From the NCBI GenBank assembly GCA_003194525.1, contig NBIV01000234.1, forward strand, positions 1 to 64,000: 64,000 nt of DNA. The letters are read 5' to 3'. The notes under the pieces were generated by a model. It searched no databases and had not been told where the DNA came from. It was given only the letters and a program-made list of their open reading frames with translations. Source of the stretch: Gracilariopsis chorda. Its lineage: Eukaryota > Rhodophyta > Florideophyceae > Gracilariales > Gracilariaceae. Position numbers and translations under genes: made by a program. Of the stretch, positions 46,093-57,510 are shown in pieces (the stretch's first letter is position 1; each line of letters begins with the position of its first letter).

Positions 46093-47502
46093 AGTTTAGC
46101 GGCTTGTATTGGTCAGCGAGTTGAAAGAATGTTTTCACGGTGTGGTTATGCATGATTCGGCTGCATCCTTCAGCATGTAAGTCTTGGAAAGTAGGTACAA
46201 TATGTAGCCTTGTGAAGGGCTGGGGTTTAGACTCGTGGCCACATTATTGGTGAAGTTGAATCCGAAATGGAAGTGTGTGAATAGTTCGAATGCGCTTAGC
46301 GATACTTATGCAAATCCCATGTTCTAACGCATCCCACGGAACAAAAAGAGCATGGATAATATGGCGGGAAGTACGAGTGATTTGTTTCTGAATGTCGTTG
46401 AGTATGAGTTGCCACCTACGTTATGTGCTATGCATGGAATGGGATTCACAGATAATTCGAGTTGCAAGGGTTCGCAAATTTGTATTTGCTCTCACATTTC
46501 GGAGAGGTTGCGCACACCGGTGTTCTTGCGAACCAACAGAACGACTGGGCTGATGCTCTTCGAGCTGCTCGCGCTAAGAGAAACTGCTTCAGAGTTTGAA
46601 GTTAGAGCGTGAGATCAGAATCAGCAACTCTCCCTAGTCTCCAGGAAGAGGGTGCATGTATAAGAACAGATACGGTTTGCTTATCTAGTAAGCAGGACGG
46701 AACTTTATTAAGAGACGTATGTTCGCTTTGTGCGTGCCTCTCAAGACTTTACTGAAGGAGAAGCCTACGATCATCGTCGACTTCTCCTTGACGGAGGAAC
46801 GGAGAACATGGAAAAGCGTTTGGTGATAATCGTTCCTCGAAGGCTGTCAAAGCTGTCACTCTGCACAGCGGGCGAAGTCCTACTTTACAGATTCATCACG
46901 ATGCCAAACAAAGCTTTGTCGCATCGAACCTGATAACTGAACTGTCCATAGACTAGTTATCTCACTTCATCTGTGTTGTTACCGATATCGGTCCTTTGAT
47001 TTTGATATTGTTTTTTTTTTAGCATTCCTGCCTTGCGCTTGATTGGCTTCACGTCGGGTAATAGTGCGATAAGCACGTTATATCGAGGAGCTTGTGCATT
47101 GCTCTATGGGTCACTCGTTCGTCGATAGAACTCAGAAGTATAATCATAAAAGAATGGCACATGCAAAAAAAAACCTAAAAAGTACTTTCCAAGAGGTCAG
47201 GATTTTGGCCCCACGGTACACGCACAGAGTTATCGTTTGAGCCGTGGCTTGTTGTCGCGTTGTCCCTCAAAACGAAAAAGGCATCTTTTGGCGCGGACCT
47301 GCCTTCGAAACGGCGGAAACGCGGGAAAGAAGGCTGTCCGCTTTCGATTCATCGCATTCCCCGTGTTAATCCGCTTTCTTCGATCCTCCAGCGACCACGC
47401 TCAACGCTTCCAAGAACTCCCACCCCCTTCTATTTTACCTTTCGCTGCCGCTGCTCCTTCCGAACGCTCCACGTCGGCAGCGCCAACCTCACTTTATTCT
47501 AC
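46093..47502. other. 1.4-kb gap before SCC3
   Basis: Frames of 86 (46352-46612) and 67 codons (46730-46933) are present but show no domain. A T run lies at ~47010. It probably holds the SCC3 promoter; the SCC3 frame is open from 47260 but its likely ATG is at 47503. Confidence 0.4.
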
Positions 47503-50500
47503 ATGCCGCCTGAGGAACGGCCATCTTCGCCAGGTCCTGGCGATGGCTCAGACGATGACCAACCGAGCTCTCCAAAGCACGTCTTTGATGACGATGTTGA
47601 AATGCAATCCATCTCTGTCAACCCAACCCACCCACAAGACTCCGATGGCTCTCCTTCTACAGTTCCGCAAGGCGAAGGAGGACAAACAACTGCGAATCAA
47701 ACAAACATGCAAGATGCAGAGCAAAATCAACACTCTAAGAACTCTACTCCGCTCCCGGCGCATACCGACCCTTCAAGTAGTCATGAGACGGCCGGTGACC
47801 CACCCCGGCGCGTAGTCGAACCTTCTCAAGATGACCAGGCTCTCGAACAACCGAACCAAGATTCTTCTGTTCAGTCACCTTTATTATTTGATACTATGCT
47901 TCACAAGCCGTCGAGCTCACCCGGACTTGTCACTGCCTGGATGTCTCATGTATCTATCAACGGCCCAGAGGCCATGGCGGCCATCGTGTCCCTTGTCATT
48001 AGCGCGGCGCGACCTGTACCCTTTTCCCGTGAGCAGCTGGTCACTTCGGACATGATTATCGCCAATGAACCACAAGAAATCGTTAGGGACTTATGCCAAG
48101 TCCTAGCCGTTGATGCACCCGAGAAAGTCGTCGTGCTAGCAAAGGATACGCCATCTCGAAGAGTGCGTCGAACCTACGAAGACTTTTGGCGCCGCGTTGC
48201 CGCTGAGGCTCCGGATATAGTCTTGTATCACACTGATTGCTTTGAAACGCTTATTCCTTGGCTTGAGTCCATGTCTAGTTCTCCGATTCGAGCTCTCAGA
48301 GTTTCCGCTTCCCTTGCTGCGTATCGACTTGTAGATGGGTTCATCGAAGTTGGCACACAGTTACGAAAACACCTTGCTAGCATTCAAAGACAACTGAACA
48401 CAGAAAAGAGACGTAGTGGGATCAGTCAACGTAACGACAGCGCGCGTGGCGCCAAGAAACGAGCAGCTCAAGGGAAAGACAAGAAGAAAGAACTCTCTCC
48501 AAAGGGGAAGGAACTTGCTAACAAGGTTGATGAGCTAACTGCGAAGAACAGTGAGCTCACAGAACTTTCAGATAGAGTATACAGAAGTATCTTCATTGGC
48601 CGCTATCGCGATATATATGCCGACGTGCGCTCCATGTCGCTATCAGCATTGGGAGGATGGATCATGATGTTTCCTGATCAGTTTTTGGATGACACCCATA
48701 ACAAGTACATCGGATGGCTTTTGTCAGATAAAGACGCTGTCGTTCGAAAGACAAGCCTCGAGGTTCTACATCGTATGCTAAAGAAGAAAGAGTATTTTGC
48801 CAACTTCGAAACATTTCTGCAGCGTTTCTGTGATCGCATCATTGACATGGCTTGTGACAAAGACGACACCGTTGCCGCAACTGCCATCCGTTTGCTTAAT
48901 TTCCTTTTGCCACATAACAGTAATGACAAACTCTTGAGACCTGCTCAGTGTGAGTCGATATGTGATATCGCACTTGAAGATCATCACACAGACGTTCGAC
49001 GTGCAGCAGGCGAATTCTTGACAACTATGGTTACTATGGACATCGACGACGTTCCTTCGTCCGCGTCGAAGCGGAGCCGTGTCCAACGAAAACGGAACGG
49101 GAAGCGTACATCTACTGGTCCGTTTAATACACTTTTGCGAGAAATCCCCCCTGTCGAACGGGCTCGGGAGGACATAAGGGAACTCTTATTTGCTATTGTA
49201 AGAAAAGGAGAGGATGGGGTAGATGCTGCACTCGCTGTGGATGCTGTTTGGGATTATTTACCTTCCCTTCGGTGTTGGCAGGCCTTTGAAGAGCTTCTGC
49301 TTGAAGACCAACAACCTGACACGGCGAGTCAAGACGGAGAAGCTTTGAGTGATAGTGAAAAGGGTGTATTGTGCGAGATGCTCTTGGCCTCTGCAGCGGA
49401 AGCCAGCGGAAACGGAGATCCTATGCGAGCAAGGATAGTTGAGAAAGGGGAATATTCGGACCCCGAAACACCGGGGACTCTGCTATCCAAACACTTTCTG
49501 CCTCTGCTGCCTAGGTTACTAAGTCAGTATCAATCCGACCCGAAAACAATCAGTACTTTGGTGCAGCTACCAAGGCACTTCACAATGACAACATTTGAGC
49601 AACAGGGCCAGGATGGCCATTTTTCCGCGATGCTAGAGCGTATCATTGGGGTACTGGTGAAGCACACTGGTTCAGAGGAGGTCTCTTCAGCTTGCGCCGA
49701 GACACTAAGGAATTTTCTGTCTGAACAGAATCCTTTGAAAAAGGCGACCTGTACTTCCTTGCAGCTTTGCTGTCAACGAGTTTCCAAAGATCTTGCACTG
49801 CAAATCCGTACAGATCTCGCCAAGGCTGAACCGGATAATGTGGCAGCTCTTATGTCTCAATTGCGAATCTTGACAGAACTTGTAGATTCTGACTCTTCCA
49901 CATATGAGGTTGTGAAGGAAGTTTTGGAGTTTCAAGAAAGAAACGGCGATTTATCCGGGCTAAATGACCATGTCACAATTGATGCATCTCGGTCAGCATG
50001 CGCCTTTGCCGTGTGGTCATTGTCAAAGATAAGATCTCGGTTGATTACGACGGGCTCGTCCCAAACATCACATGAAAAGATAATGGAGTTGGAAGAAGTT
50101 CAAGAATATCGGAACCAAGGTGCTGATGTAATTGATATCTTGCAACGCATCTGCGCCTGTGATTCTGTTCCTTTGGCAGTAAGGCTACTTTGTTCGCGAT
50201 GCATTCTTATAGTTTTAACACTATGTCGCGGCATTGAAAAGAATATGTCAATGATGATCTTGCGGAAGCGAACAGAATCCGACAACGCATCACCTGCAGA
50301 TCCCGACCTCGACTTGCTTTCCCTTAAAGAAACGATCCCACAGTTGGTGGACATGACCAGGTCCGTGGTCACCACCCTTGTTGAGTATGAGTTGAAACTG
50401 TCTTCCCCTAGAGGATCTGGAAGAAATCGTGGCCAAGCAGGACTTCAAGAAAGAGAAGTAAGAGACTTTTTCGCATCTCTTGTTCAGGCATCTTTGCAGT

Positions 50501-52254
50501 CTTTGCTTTCGCGACATATCTCTCACCTTCCGCTTTTTGGAGTTCTTATCAAACCCCGGAAAGAAGCCAAAGCAGAAAGTAACGAATACACATCTTTTCG
50601 CGTGTGCCGAGACTATCTCCAACAGCGCCAAATACGTGGGAACGCTCTATCAAGAGACATTGTTGGAGCGCTGCACGAAGTGCTTAAGCTGCAGTGTGAT
50701 AAGAAAGAACGGCAGAGTATAATCAGGGAACTGGCCGATATCTGTGTTTCATTCCGACATCGTCGAGATTTGAAGGCGAAAGGATCTATAGACCTGCTTC
50801 ACGCTCTCTTTGATCACTGTGTCGAAGCATCAGATGCCACAGATTTTGTAGGAAAACTGTTCGTTCTGTCTTCCTCAAGTTTTGCCTTGATATCCCATTT
50901 TTCCCAGGAAGATGCCAAAGGTATGATGGGATCGATGAAGACAATTGATGACCTTCGAAACAAGTATGCAGAAGCGTTGGACGATGAATTGATCGATCTC
51001 TTTGACCATTTCCATTCTTCTCTTGAAGCCATCGCTGACGGAAGGCCTCCGGAGCTGCCTCCCATGATGAGGGCAAGTGAAAGACCGAGATCCCAACGTG
51101 GGCCGCGTTCCAAGAGAAGAAGAAGACGGGCTACTTCTCCCAGTTCACACACCCCGCCTCCAGAGCCTTCAAACGTTAGAAAGTCCTCGAGGCAAAAGGC
51201 AAGAGTAGATTATGCTAGAATGGAGAACTATTCCGGCGATGACAACGAAGATGGAGATGAGGAAGGGATCTTGGAACAGGACTCAGAAGATATTAAGACA
51301 ACCGCGACGACAGCAGCGGATGTTGCGAGGAACATGATGGAGTATCAGAACTCCCCGGTCGCAATTCGCAAGAGAGCGAACAGAGAAGTTCCTGATGCAT
51401 CCCCAAATCCCCCAAAGCGAACAAGACGCAGCAATAATTCGTCAAACAACAGAGAAACGAGCCCAAAGTTGCAAAGACCGGAGGCTTTGGGGACTGATTC
51501 GGACCTTCGAAATAATGCTCCCAAGGCCACCCAGAGAGCTGGGCCCAACGACCAAGATACTAGCGATCAAAGAGACTCTCAAGGTAATGAATCAGGAGTT
51601 TTCGAAGAACAGGTTTCCGACTTGAATTCGAACGAATCCGAACCACCGAGAAGAGCGGACCGGCAGAGTGACAACCACGACGGAGAAGAACAGGAAGCCA
51701 TCGCATCACAGCAAAAGCACCATATGGCTCGTAGGTCCGGGAATAGGGGTGGAACTCGAGCAAGTCCACGCGCCACCCAAAAGAGACGGGGCAGAACAGA
51801 TTCTAGTCCACCAAGATCGTTGATGGACGGGGATGGAAAAGAATCGCAGGACGTCCCACAAGATACCGTACCACAGCGCGAAAACCAGCAATCTCAACAA
51901 ATAAGTAAGTACGCTACACGCGGAAGTAGACGAAAGAGTACACCCTCTGAGCAGTCTGCTGGAAGAATCTCTGAAGGGACTTCTGACAGGAATGTCGAAG
52001 GTTCTACTGGTGATCTTGAATCCAACGAACGAAGCCGCGGGTCGCGCACAACCAGTCGGCCTCAACGATTGGCGCAGGGGACTCATGTTCGTGACGAAGA
52101 TGGTCCAAGCCAAAAGAATGATGTAACAAATGAAAACCGCAACAAAAGAACGGGAAAGGAAAACAAGAATGATGCCCCAAGCAATGCAAACGGGCAAGTG
52201 AAGCCGACGTCAAAGCAAGGTTTGATTCGAAGGCGTAAAGTGAGAAGATGGTAA
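47503..52254 (+). CDS. SCC3: Cohesin subunit SCC3/STAG
   Basis: HEAT-repeat subunit of the cohesin ring that contacts DNA and the kleisin. From the ATG at 47503 (MPPEERPSSPGP) it has 1583 aa in one exon; the frame opens at 47260. Residues ~1-135 are acidic and disordered. The STAG domain lies at ~200-300 (YEDFWRRVAAEAPDIVLYHTDCFETLIPWLESMSSSPIRALRVSASL). The SCD domain (~355-440) is highly conserved: SIFIGRYRDIYADVRSMSLSALGGWI, LSDKDAVVRKTSLEVLHRML and FLQRFCDRIIDMACDKDDTVAATAIRLL. HEAT repeats run on to ~1190. The last ~390 residues are a long Ser/Arg/Asn/Asp-rich disordered tail, much longer than in animals, with many basic patches. Convergent with Pol5. Confidence 0.93.
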   Translation: MPPEERPSSPGPGDGSDDDQPSSPKHVFDDDVEMQSISVNPTHPQDSDGSPSTVPQGEGGQTTANQTNMQDAEQNQHSKNSTPLPAHTDPSSSHETAGDPPRRVVEPSQDDQALEQPNQDSSVQSPLLFDTMLHKPSSSPGLVTAWMSHVSINGPEAMAAIVSLVISAARPVPFSREQLVTSDMIIANEPQEIVRDLCQVLAVDAPEKVVVLAKDTPSRRVRRTYEDFWRRVAAEAPDIVLYHTDCFETLIPWLESMSSSPIRALRVSASLAAYRLVDGFIEVGTQLRKHLASIQRQLNTEKRRSGISQRNDSARGAKKRAAQGKDKKKELSPKGKELANKVDELTAKNSELTELSDRVYRSIFIGRYRDIYADVRSMSLSALGGWIMMFPDQFLDDTHNKYIGWLLSDKDAVVRKTSLEVLHRMLKKKEYFANFETFLQRFCDRIIDMACDKDDTVAATAIRLLNFLLPHNSNDKLLRPAQCESICDIALEDHHTDVRRAAGEFLTTMVTMDIDDVPSSASKRSRVQRKRNGKRTSTGPFNTLLREIPPVERAREDIRELLFAIVRKGEDGVDAALAVDAVWDYLPSLRCWQAFEELLLEDQQPDTASQDGEALSDSEKGVLCEMLLASAAEASGNGDPMRARIVEKGEYSDPETPGTLLSKHFLPLLPRLLSQYQSDPKTISTLVQLPRHFTMTTFEQQGQDGHFSAMLERIIGVLVKHTGSEEVSSACAETLRNFLSEQNPLKKATCTSLQLCCQRVSKDLALQIRTDLAKAEPDNVAALMSQLRILTELVDSDSSTYEVVKEVLEFQERNGDLSGLNDHVTIDASRSACAFAVWSLSKIRSRLITTGSSQTSHEKIMELEEVQEYRNQGADVIDILQRICACDSVPLAVRLLCSRCILIVLTLCRGIEKNMSMMILRKRTESDNASPADPDLDLLSLKETIPQLVDMTRSVVTTLVEYELKLSSPRGSGRNRGQAGLQEREVRDFFASLVQASLQSLLSRHISHLPLFGVLIKPRKEAKAESNEYTSFRVCRDYLQQRQIRGNALSRDIVGALHEVLKLQCDKKERQSIIRELADICVSFRHRRDLKAKGSIDLLHALFDHCVEASDATDFVGKLFVLSSSSFALISHFSQEDAKGMMGSMKTIDDLRNKYAEALDDELIDLFDHFHSSLEAIADGRPPELPPMMRASERPRSQRGPRSKRRRRRATSPSSHTPPPEPSNVRKSSRQKARVDYARMENYSGDDNEDGDEEGILEQDSEDIKTTATTAADVARNMMEYQNSPVAIRKRANREVPDASPNPPKRTRRSNNSSNNRETSPKLQRPEALGTDSDLRNNAPKATQRAGPNDQDTSDQRDSQGNESGVFEEQVSDLNSNESEPPRRADRQSDNHDGEEQEAIASQQKHHMARRSGNRGGTRASPRATQKRRGRTDSSPPRSLMDGDGKESQDVPQDTVPQRENQQSQQISKYATRGSRRKSTPSEQSAGRISEGTSDRNVEGSTGDLESNERSRGSRTTSRPQRLAQGTHVRDEDGPSQKNDVTNENRNKRTGKENKNDAPSNANGQVKPTSKQGLIRRRKVRRW

Positions 52255-52340
52255 ACCGGCTTTTATTTCCAGTGTGTCTTGGCACTGTTGCTGAAGATTC
52301 TATAAGCTGTTGCTAGGAGTACGGACTGCAGACAAGCGGG

Positions 52341-55300
52341 TTACGGTGCACTTTGTACGAGTTTTCTTCTCTTCTTTCCGGACTTCTCTTTACTATTTTC
52401 TTTCTCGTCGTTATGTGACGCGGTATTGTCAGAGTTCTCATTGGGGTTTTGGGAATTCTTAGCTGCTCTCAACAACTTTGATAGCCTTTGCCTGTCTTTC
52501 TTTCTTACTTTTGTTTCGTTGGCCTTCACCAGTGCTGGTAGAATAGCGTCCATGTCTTCTATACACTTGAGGTTCATACCAAGAAGTACGGTTTGGATGA
52601 TGTTCTCTATTCCACTATCGTTCCATCCTTCGAAGCCTACCGAACACTGATGCCGCAAGTAATCATTAGTAGAGTTCCAAAATGCCTTCACCTCACGCGC
52701 CTTCTGGCAGCTCGCCTGTTTAATTGCCTTTGTAAGCTCCAAGAGAATAGCACTTGCATTTGTCCTTTGAGTTCTTGATGCCTCAGAATCTTTTAACGTT
52801 CTCTCCACCACTGGAAACACGGACAGCGACAACAAAGGTGCCTTGTTGAAGTATGATGAAAGTATACCTGGCCTTGAAATATGAGATGACTTCTTCAACA
52901 TGACCTCCACTAGCTCCTTGTAATGATTCGAAAATGGCTCGTATTGCTTCTTCAACAAAGCAGCTGCTGTCCCGACAATGCAGCCCGCTGATCTAGATGC
53001 GGCTTGAACTTCAAGAGTAGTTAAAGGCTTTTCGCTCTTACAATTCAGGAGAGAGGTAAGAAACCTGTCAGCAATTTCCTTGGCTGTCTGGGCATCAGCG
53101 ACATTGTTTAGGATAACTGGAAGTGGTAGAATCATTTGCTTTGAAATGATACTACAGACCTGTCCCAAGAATCGCCCATTAGACCCTAAATTACCCAGGG
53201 CAAACTCATATAGGCGACAATGCAAATCCAAGAAGACGAGGCCTGTTCTACCATCCGCTTTGTCAGACGAAAGCCTAAGACGAAGGACTTTAGCTACTTC
53301 CTCAACCAGTTTTAAAACACGGCCAACCTGTGTATAGCGGAATTCCCTAGCTCTCTTACTTTTCGTGGTTGATTTCTTTTCTTCCATGAGAAGCTTCATA
53401 TGGACCGCAAGCCGATTATCCAATGCGTCAAGCACAGCAGGATCTTCCTCATCAACGTCCATGTCAACCTCACTGGCAGAGGACTCACTTGCGTTATCCT
53501 GAAAGTCTGAGAGAGCTTGCAAACGTTCATCCAGTTGCTTATCTGAATCAAATTGCTTTCTTTGAGACCTGTTTTCGGGAGCAATCCGTGCGTCTTCAGA
53601 ATCGTCATCATCTGAATCGTTTTCTGCAGAACTCGTTCCAGCCTCCTGTAGTGAATCAACGTCTTCATCCTTTTCACTTGAGGTTCCGCCGGCGAGGAGA
53701 AAAGATTCAATCGCATCAAACAAAACAGCGACGACACGATCGTCTAAAGACGAACTCATTGCTTCGACAGCCCTAAGGGCAACCTGATGAGGGAAAGCTT
53801 CAGGCTCTCCACTCAGTTCACAAAGGATATCGGTCATGCGCTCTACTGAATTAGGGGCCTCCCCGCGTTCCTCTTTGTCTCCGTGGTCATCATTCTCACG
53901 ATTTGTTTGATCCTCATCCATTTTTACTTCCAGAACTATTTCGAGAAGTCGCTGAGCAACCGACAAGCAAAAATCGTCATCTTCCCCGTCTTCTCCTTCT
54001 TTCGTTGATATTACAGGATTAAACATGCTCAAAGCTATGAACTCTGCAACCAGCTGTATTGCATCAGACAGGGACGCATCAAAGCGAACGCCACGGCCCT
54101 TTGCGAGATTCTTAAATATAGGTTCAACATACGTACGGATGAGTTCTAGTCCGTCCACACCGTCCTGCTTGCTCCTCGCACGAAGTACACAGTGAGTCCC
54201 GTCTGAAGCTTCTAGAGATAAAATGAAACTCAGGGATTCATAACAAAAAGAAGAAAGAGAGTGCTGCTGCTCAGGACTTTGGTGCTCGCACATGAATGTG
54301 ACCAGTCTTCCAAACACATTTCTTGCAACTTCATTCGATAGAGGCGGTGTGGGTATGGGTACTACGCCGTACATAAGAGACTGTTCTGAGAGGGGTTCGT
54401 ATACATCAAACGGCATTGGCTTTCTTTTAGCACTCGTCAATGATTGATGATAAGAATCCTCACATATGGCGTATGTCAACATAATTCTCACCATATCCTT
54501 ACTGAGGAACGTAAAAGTGGACGCAAACTTGAAAATAAGACGTAACATCTGCGTTCTCATCGATTGGACACTCAGACGACTCGATTCCTGTCTTGGAGAT
54601 GCGAACTCATTAACGAGAGCGCTAAATACCTTCGCGACTTCCTTTTTTTCCAATGCATTAAGGAAATTGTCCAACTTGGGAGGAGGAAGAGTTTGACTCA
54701 CAACTCCGTTTCGCACCAACCACAAAACTAAGTGCTCAACAAAAGTATCTGACTCTCTGCGCAGAGGGGATTGAAAGAAACCAGTTGTAAATGTCTCTCC
54801 AAGCCTTGAAAGTGACCTCTTTAGGCGTGCTTGAACTTCCGGAGCGACTCTGTTCGCCTTGAATACTATGTTCTCTCCACCACGATTTCCCGGTGAGCTG
54901 AGAACCACGATTAAAGAGGCTAGGGAAGACTCAAATATGGAATTATGTGCAGTCTCATCAGGGATCATACTTACAGCGAGGTGCAGAAGCTCCAAGGCGA
55001 GCAGCTTTTTCTCTGCACTGCCCCCAGAATGCACCAACTTTTCGATTACGACATGTTTCCAGAAGGTGCCTGGCCCCCCAAGATGCTCTCGACTCGAATC
55101 TGAAAAAGCGTAAGTGATAGCAAGCTGCCAGGAGAGTGGCACAAGACCCGCTTCATCCTCTGCGTCACCGGCAAATATGGAGTAACCTGTCCCAAAGATG
55201 GACATCAGAGGTTTCGCGAGAGAGTCTAGGTCTGGATAGATCCGTCGAATAGCATTAGGTGCGGCAATTTTTAAGTCCATCAGAGTCAAAACGAGGCATA

Positions 55301-55937
55301 GGCCATCATCATAGTCCTTTCGCTCTTCACACCATTGCCAAAGGTTCTTCGCACAAGAGTCTTGAAGTTCCTTTGTATTGGCTGTTCGCAGAACTTCAGT
55401 TATCACTCGAACGGCAGCATTTCCGAGACTCCATTTCGCCGCGCTGGCTACACAACAATGTCGAAGTAACAAAATTGTCTGCTTACAACAGGAATGTTGC
55501 AGCTTTCCGTCATAAGCACGCACAAGCGCTGCACACGCTGTTACCGTTCCAAGAGCACGTTCGCGTTCCCCACCAGCATAATCAATCTCAAATGAGCCAT
55601 CTGCGCCATAAATCTGAGAAATAAAAGACATGACCTTCTGTTGGGTAGAATTAGGATTTGCGTCTTCCAGAGCACGTATAAAGGCTACAAGAACAACTGA
55701 AAAGTTGATTCTTGTTTCGGTGACTGAAACAGAAATGCCGTTTAGAAGACGCTGCATTACATATCGCACAGATTCCTTGTCGAGTGATACTCCATCGACA
55801 AATGCTGCTGAGAGTATGTCGTTAACTGCATGTCGTTTTTCGGCGGATGTCTTTGCTAGTCGTGCTCTGTCTAATGCGGATAGCCCCTGGCGGGAAAGAG
55901 GCAACTTTCGACGTATCTGGCTAGGAGCTGGTGACAT
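52341..55937 (-). CDS. Pol5/MYBBP1A-like nucleolar protein
   Basis: The DNA polymerase phi (POL5/MYBBP1A) family: despite the name, HEAT-like nucleolar proteins involved in rRNA production rather than DNA polymerases. It has 1198 aa in one exon. The N-terminus and middle are helical repeats. The family signature is the long acidic stretch (~735-850; DEDVDSLQEAG, NDSDDDDSEDARI, EVDMDVDEEDPAVLDALDNRLAVHMKLLMEEKK) followed by RVLKLVEEVAKVLRL and the helical C-terminal region. The end is Lys-rich (SGKKRRKL), fitting nuclear import. Length agrees with human MYBBP1A (1328 aa) and yeast Pol5 (1022 aa). Confidence 0.82.
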   Translation of the reverse strand: MSPAPSQIRRKLPLSRQGLSALDRARLAKTSAEKRHAVNDILSAAFVDGVSLDKESVRYVMQRLLNGISVSVTETRINFSVVLVAFIRALEDANPNSTQQKVMSFISQIYGADGSFEIDYAGGERERALGTVTACAALVRAYDGKLQHSCCKQTILLLRHCCVASAAKWSLGNAAVRVITEVLRTANTKELQDSCAKNLWQWCEERKDYDDGLCLVLTLMDLKIAAPNAIRRIYPDLDSLAKPLMSIFGTGYSIFAGDAEDEAGLVPLSWQLAITYAFSDSSREHLGGPGTFWKHVVIEKLVHSGGSAEKKLLALELLHLAVSMIPDETAHNSIFESSLASLIVVLSSPGNRGGENIVFKANRVAPEVQARLKRSLSRLGETFTTGFFQSPLRRESDTFVEHLVLWLVRNGVVSQTLPPPKLDNFLNALEKKEVAKVFSALVNEFASPRQESSRLSVQSMRTQMLRLIFKFASTFTFLSKDMVRIMLTYAICEDSYHQSLTSAKRKPMPFDVYEPLSEQSLMYGVVPIPTPPLSNEVARNVFGRLVTFMCEHQSPEQQHSLSSFCYESLSFILSLEASDGTHCVLRARSKQDGVDGLELIRTYVEPIFKNLAKGRGVRFDASLSDAIQLVAEFIALSMFNPVISTKEGEDGEDDDFCLSVAQRLLEIVLEVKMDEDQTNRENDDHGDKEERGEAPNSVERMTDILCELSGEPEAFPHQVALRAVEAMSSSLDDRVVAVLFDAIESFLLAGGTSSEKDEDVDSLQEAGTSSAENDSDDDDSEDARIAPENRSQRKQFDSDKQLDERLQALSDFQDNASESSASEVDMDVDEEDPAVLDALDNRLAVHMKLLMEEKKSTTKSKRAREFRYTQVGRVLKLVEEVAKVLRLRLSSDKADGRTGLVFLDLHCRLYEFALGNLGSNGRFLGQVCSIISKQMILPLPVILNNVADAQTAKEIADRFLTSLLNCKSEKPLTTLEVQAASRSAGCIVGTAAALLKKQYEPFSNHYKELVEVMLKKSSHISRPGILSSYFNKAPLLSLSVFPVVERTLKDSEASRTQRTNASAILLELTKAIKQASCQKAREVKAFWNSTNDYLRHQCSVGFEGWNDSGIENIIQTVLLGMNLKCIEDMDAILPALVKANETKVRKKDRQRLSKLLRAAKNSQNPNENSDNTASHNDEKENSKEKSGKKRRKLVQSAP

Positions 55938-57470
55938 TTCGATATCTGGTCCACACCTTCGGATTTACAGGATACCCGTGGTGGTCCACCCAGGCTGACT
56001 TCTTGCAGTGTGCTATCCCTTTTGAAGCTCGGATACACCAGAGAAACGCTCCGTTTTGCGGCAAATGAATCCTCCCCTCTGAAATGCTCTTGTGTATGTT
56101 GAATTCTCTGCTCAACAAGAAGAAAACAACTCAGATGTTGAGACAGCTCAACATACTTACAGAACCCTTGCTGAGCGTGTTCTGCTTCCGTGCCTCTCTT
56201 TCCGAAATCCTGTGCCTTAGACAGACGCTTCCTGGGAAGCGTTAAGTGTATGAGCAGTGTCTTCTCCTAGTTGCAGAATCCTTAGCTCAGTGACCAGGCG
56301 CCCCGACGGCGTTGGATCATTGTAACAGATCCCTTTTAACACGCCGACGCCTTGAAGTAGAGCTCTGATTGGATGGGCAGGTTTTTATTGGGTCAAAAGT
56401 TACACGTATTATAATGTAGTGTTTGATCCTCTGAGCTCTACTAGTGGTTTCATACGTTTTCTAAGAGGTTTCCCCTCGAGAACCTTTAAACCAATTAAGC
56501 GCGCTTCTATTCTTCTTGCTCCCGTCTGGTGTCCAAGATTCGGCACCACTCCTTGGAGATGGTATGGTTATCTTTCTATTTATTCCGGAACAGCTCGCTT
56601 GGTCATGGCGATGTGTGCAATGGATGATGGGCAGTGGATACATCTGATTAGTCACCAATGTCACGAAGTGGATATGTCAAAAAAAGCTTCAGGGGGAGTA
56701 GGACTTATTAGTGGAAGTTTCCTGTCTTGTTCTTCTTCTTTTATTTATGTGTGCGTGTAGCACGGTCGAATTTGTGACTGACTGACTACTGATGAAGAGA
56801 AATGACTTTGGACTTACTGACTACAAGTATTGGATGATACTCATTCACCGTATTCATAAGAAAACTCAAGCAACTTAGCAGGGATACCAAGGGCACTCGG
56901 CAGCTTTCAAAACGCTGTGGTCAGAAAGTAGTACAGCTTAAAATTGAGTTGGCCACCAAGGAACTTATACTGCGATCAGTGTTTGGATTGTTCTACAAAG
57001 ATATGTACACCGCACTGGAAACCAATGGGAGGAGAGAACCGAGTACTACTTTGGAGTTCTGGAAAGACGATAATGATCAAACTCGTTTGATACACTGTAG
57101 TCCCGGGCCTCCTAAAAGAGTTGCACGTGCAGTGCTATCTGGTGAAACATCCTCTGCCCCTGCCAAACGTACGTTTATTTAGTAATCTCGGCCGTACTGA
57201 AGTTGATCAACGGCAGTCAGTTTTGTCGGGAGCTTCGGAAATGACAGAAGTAATTCGGGCTTACGGGAAAAATGAACTACAATCTTTGAGTCTTCCTAAA
57301 ACTGCAGTTTTGCACCCTTCTGCTGTTTCGCTTCGTGATGCTGTTTCGAAGGTTGTGATGGATATATAGCAACGCTATCGTTGCTCCGTGCTATTTACAT
57401 ATTGGGTGTCTCTAATGCTACGGTTATCTTTGTGGTTAATGATCGGACCTCACGCTTCTTTATTGTGGGT

Positions 57471-57510
57471 TCAATATGCCTGATTACGGCATATTGACAG
57501 AGGTTTTTTT
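57471..57510 (+). other. Hairpin followed by a T run
   Basis: TCAATATGCC (57471-57480), a 7-nt loop and the exact complement GGCATATTGA (57488-57497) are followed after a few bases by eight T. This is the shape of a Pol III-terminated small RNA end or a simple palindrome. No tRNA or known RNA was recognised upstream. Confidence 0.35.

Noticed and set aside
46352-46612. 86-codon plus-strand frame after RPAIN
   Set aside because: No domain, no promoter signal, and composition like surrounding intergenic DNA.
56949-57369. Two adjacent plus-strand frames considered as a small gene
   Set aside because: They are in different frames without a convincing splice pair and match no family.
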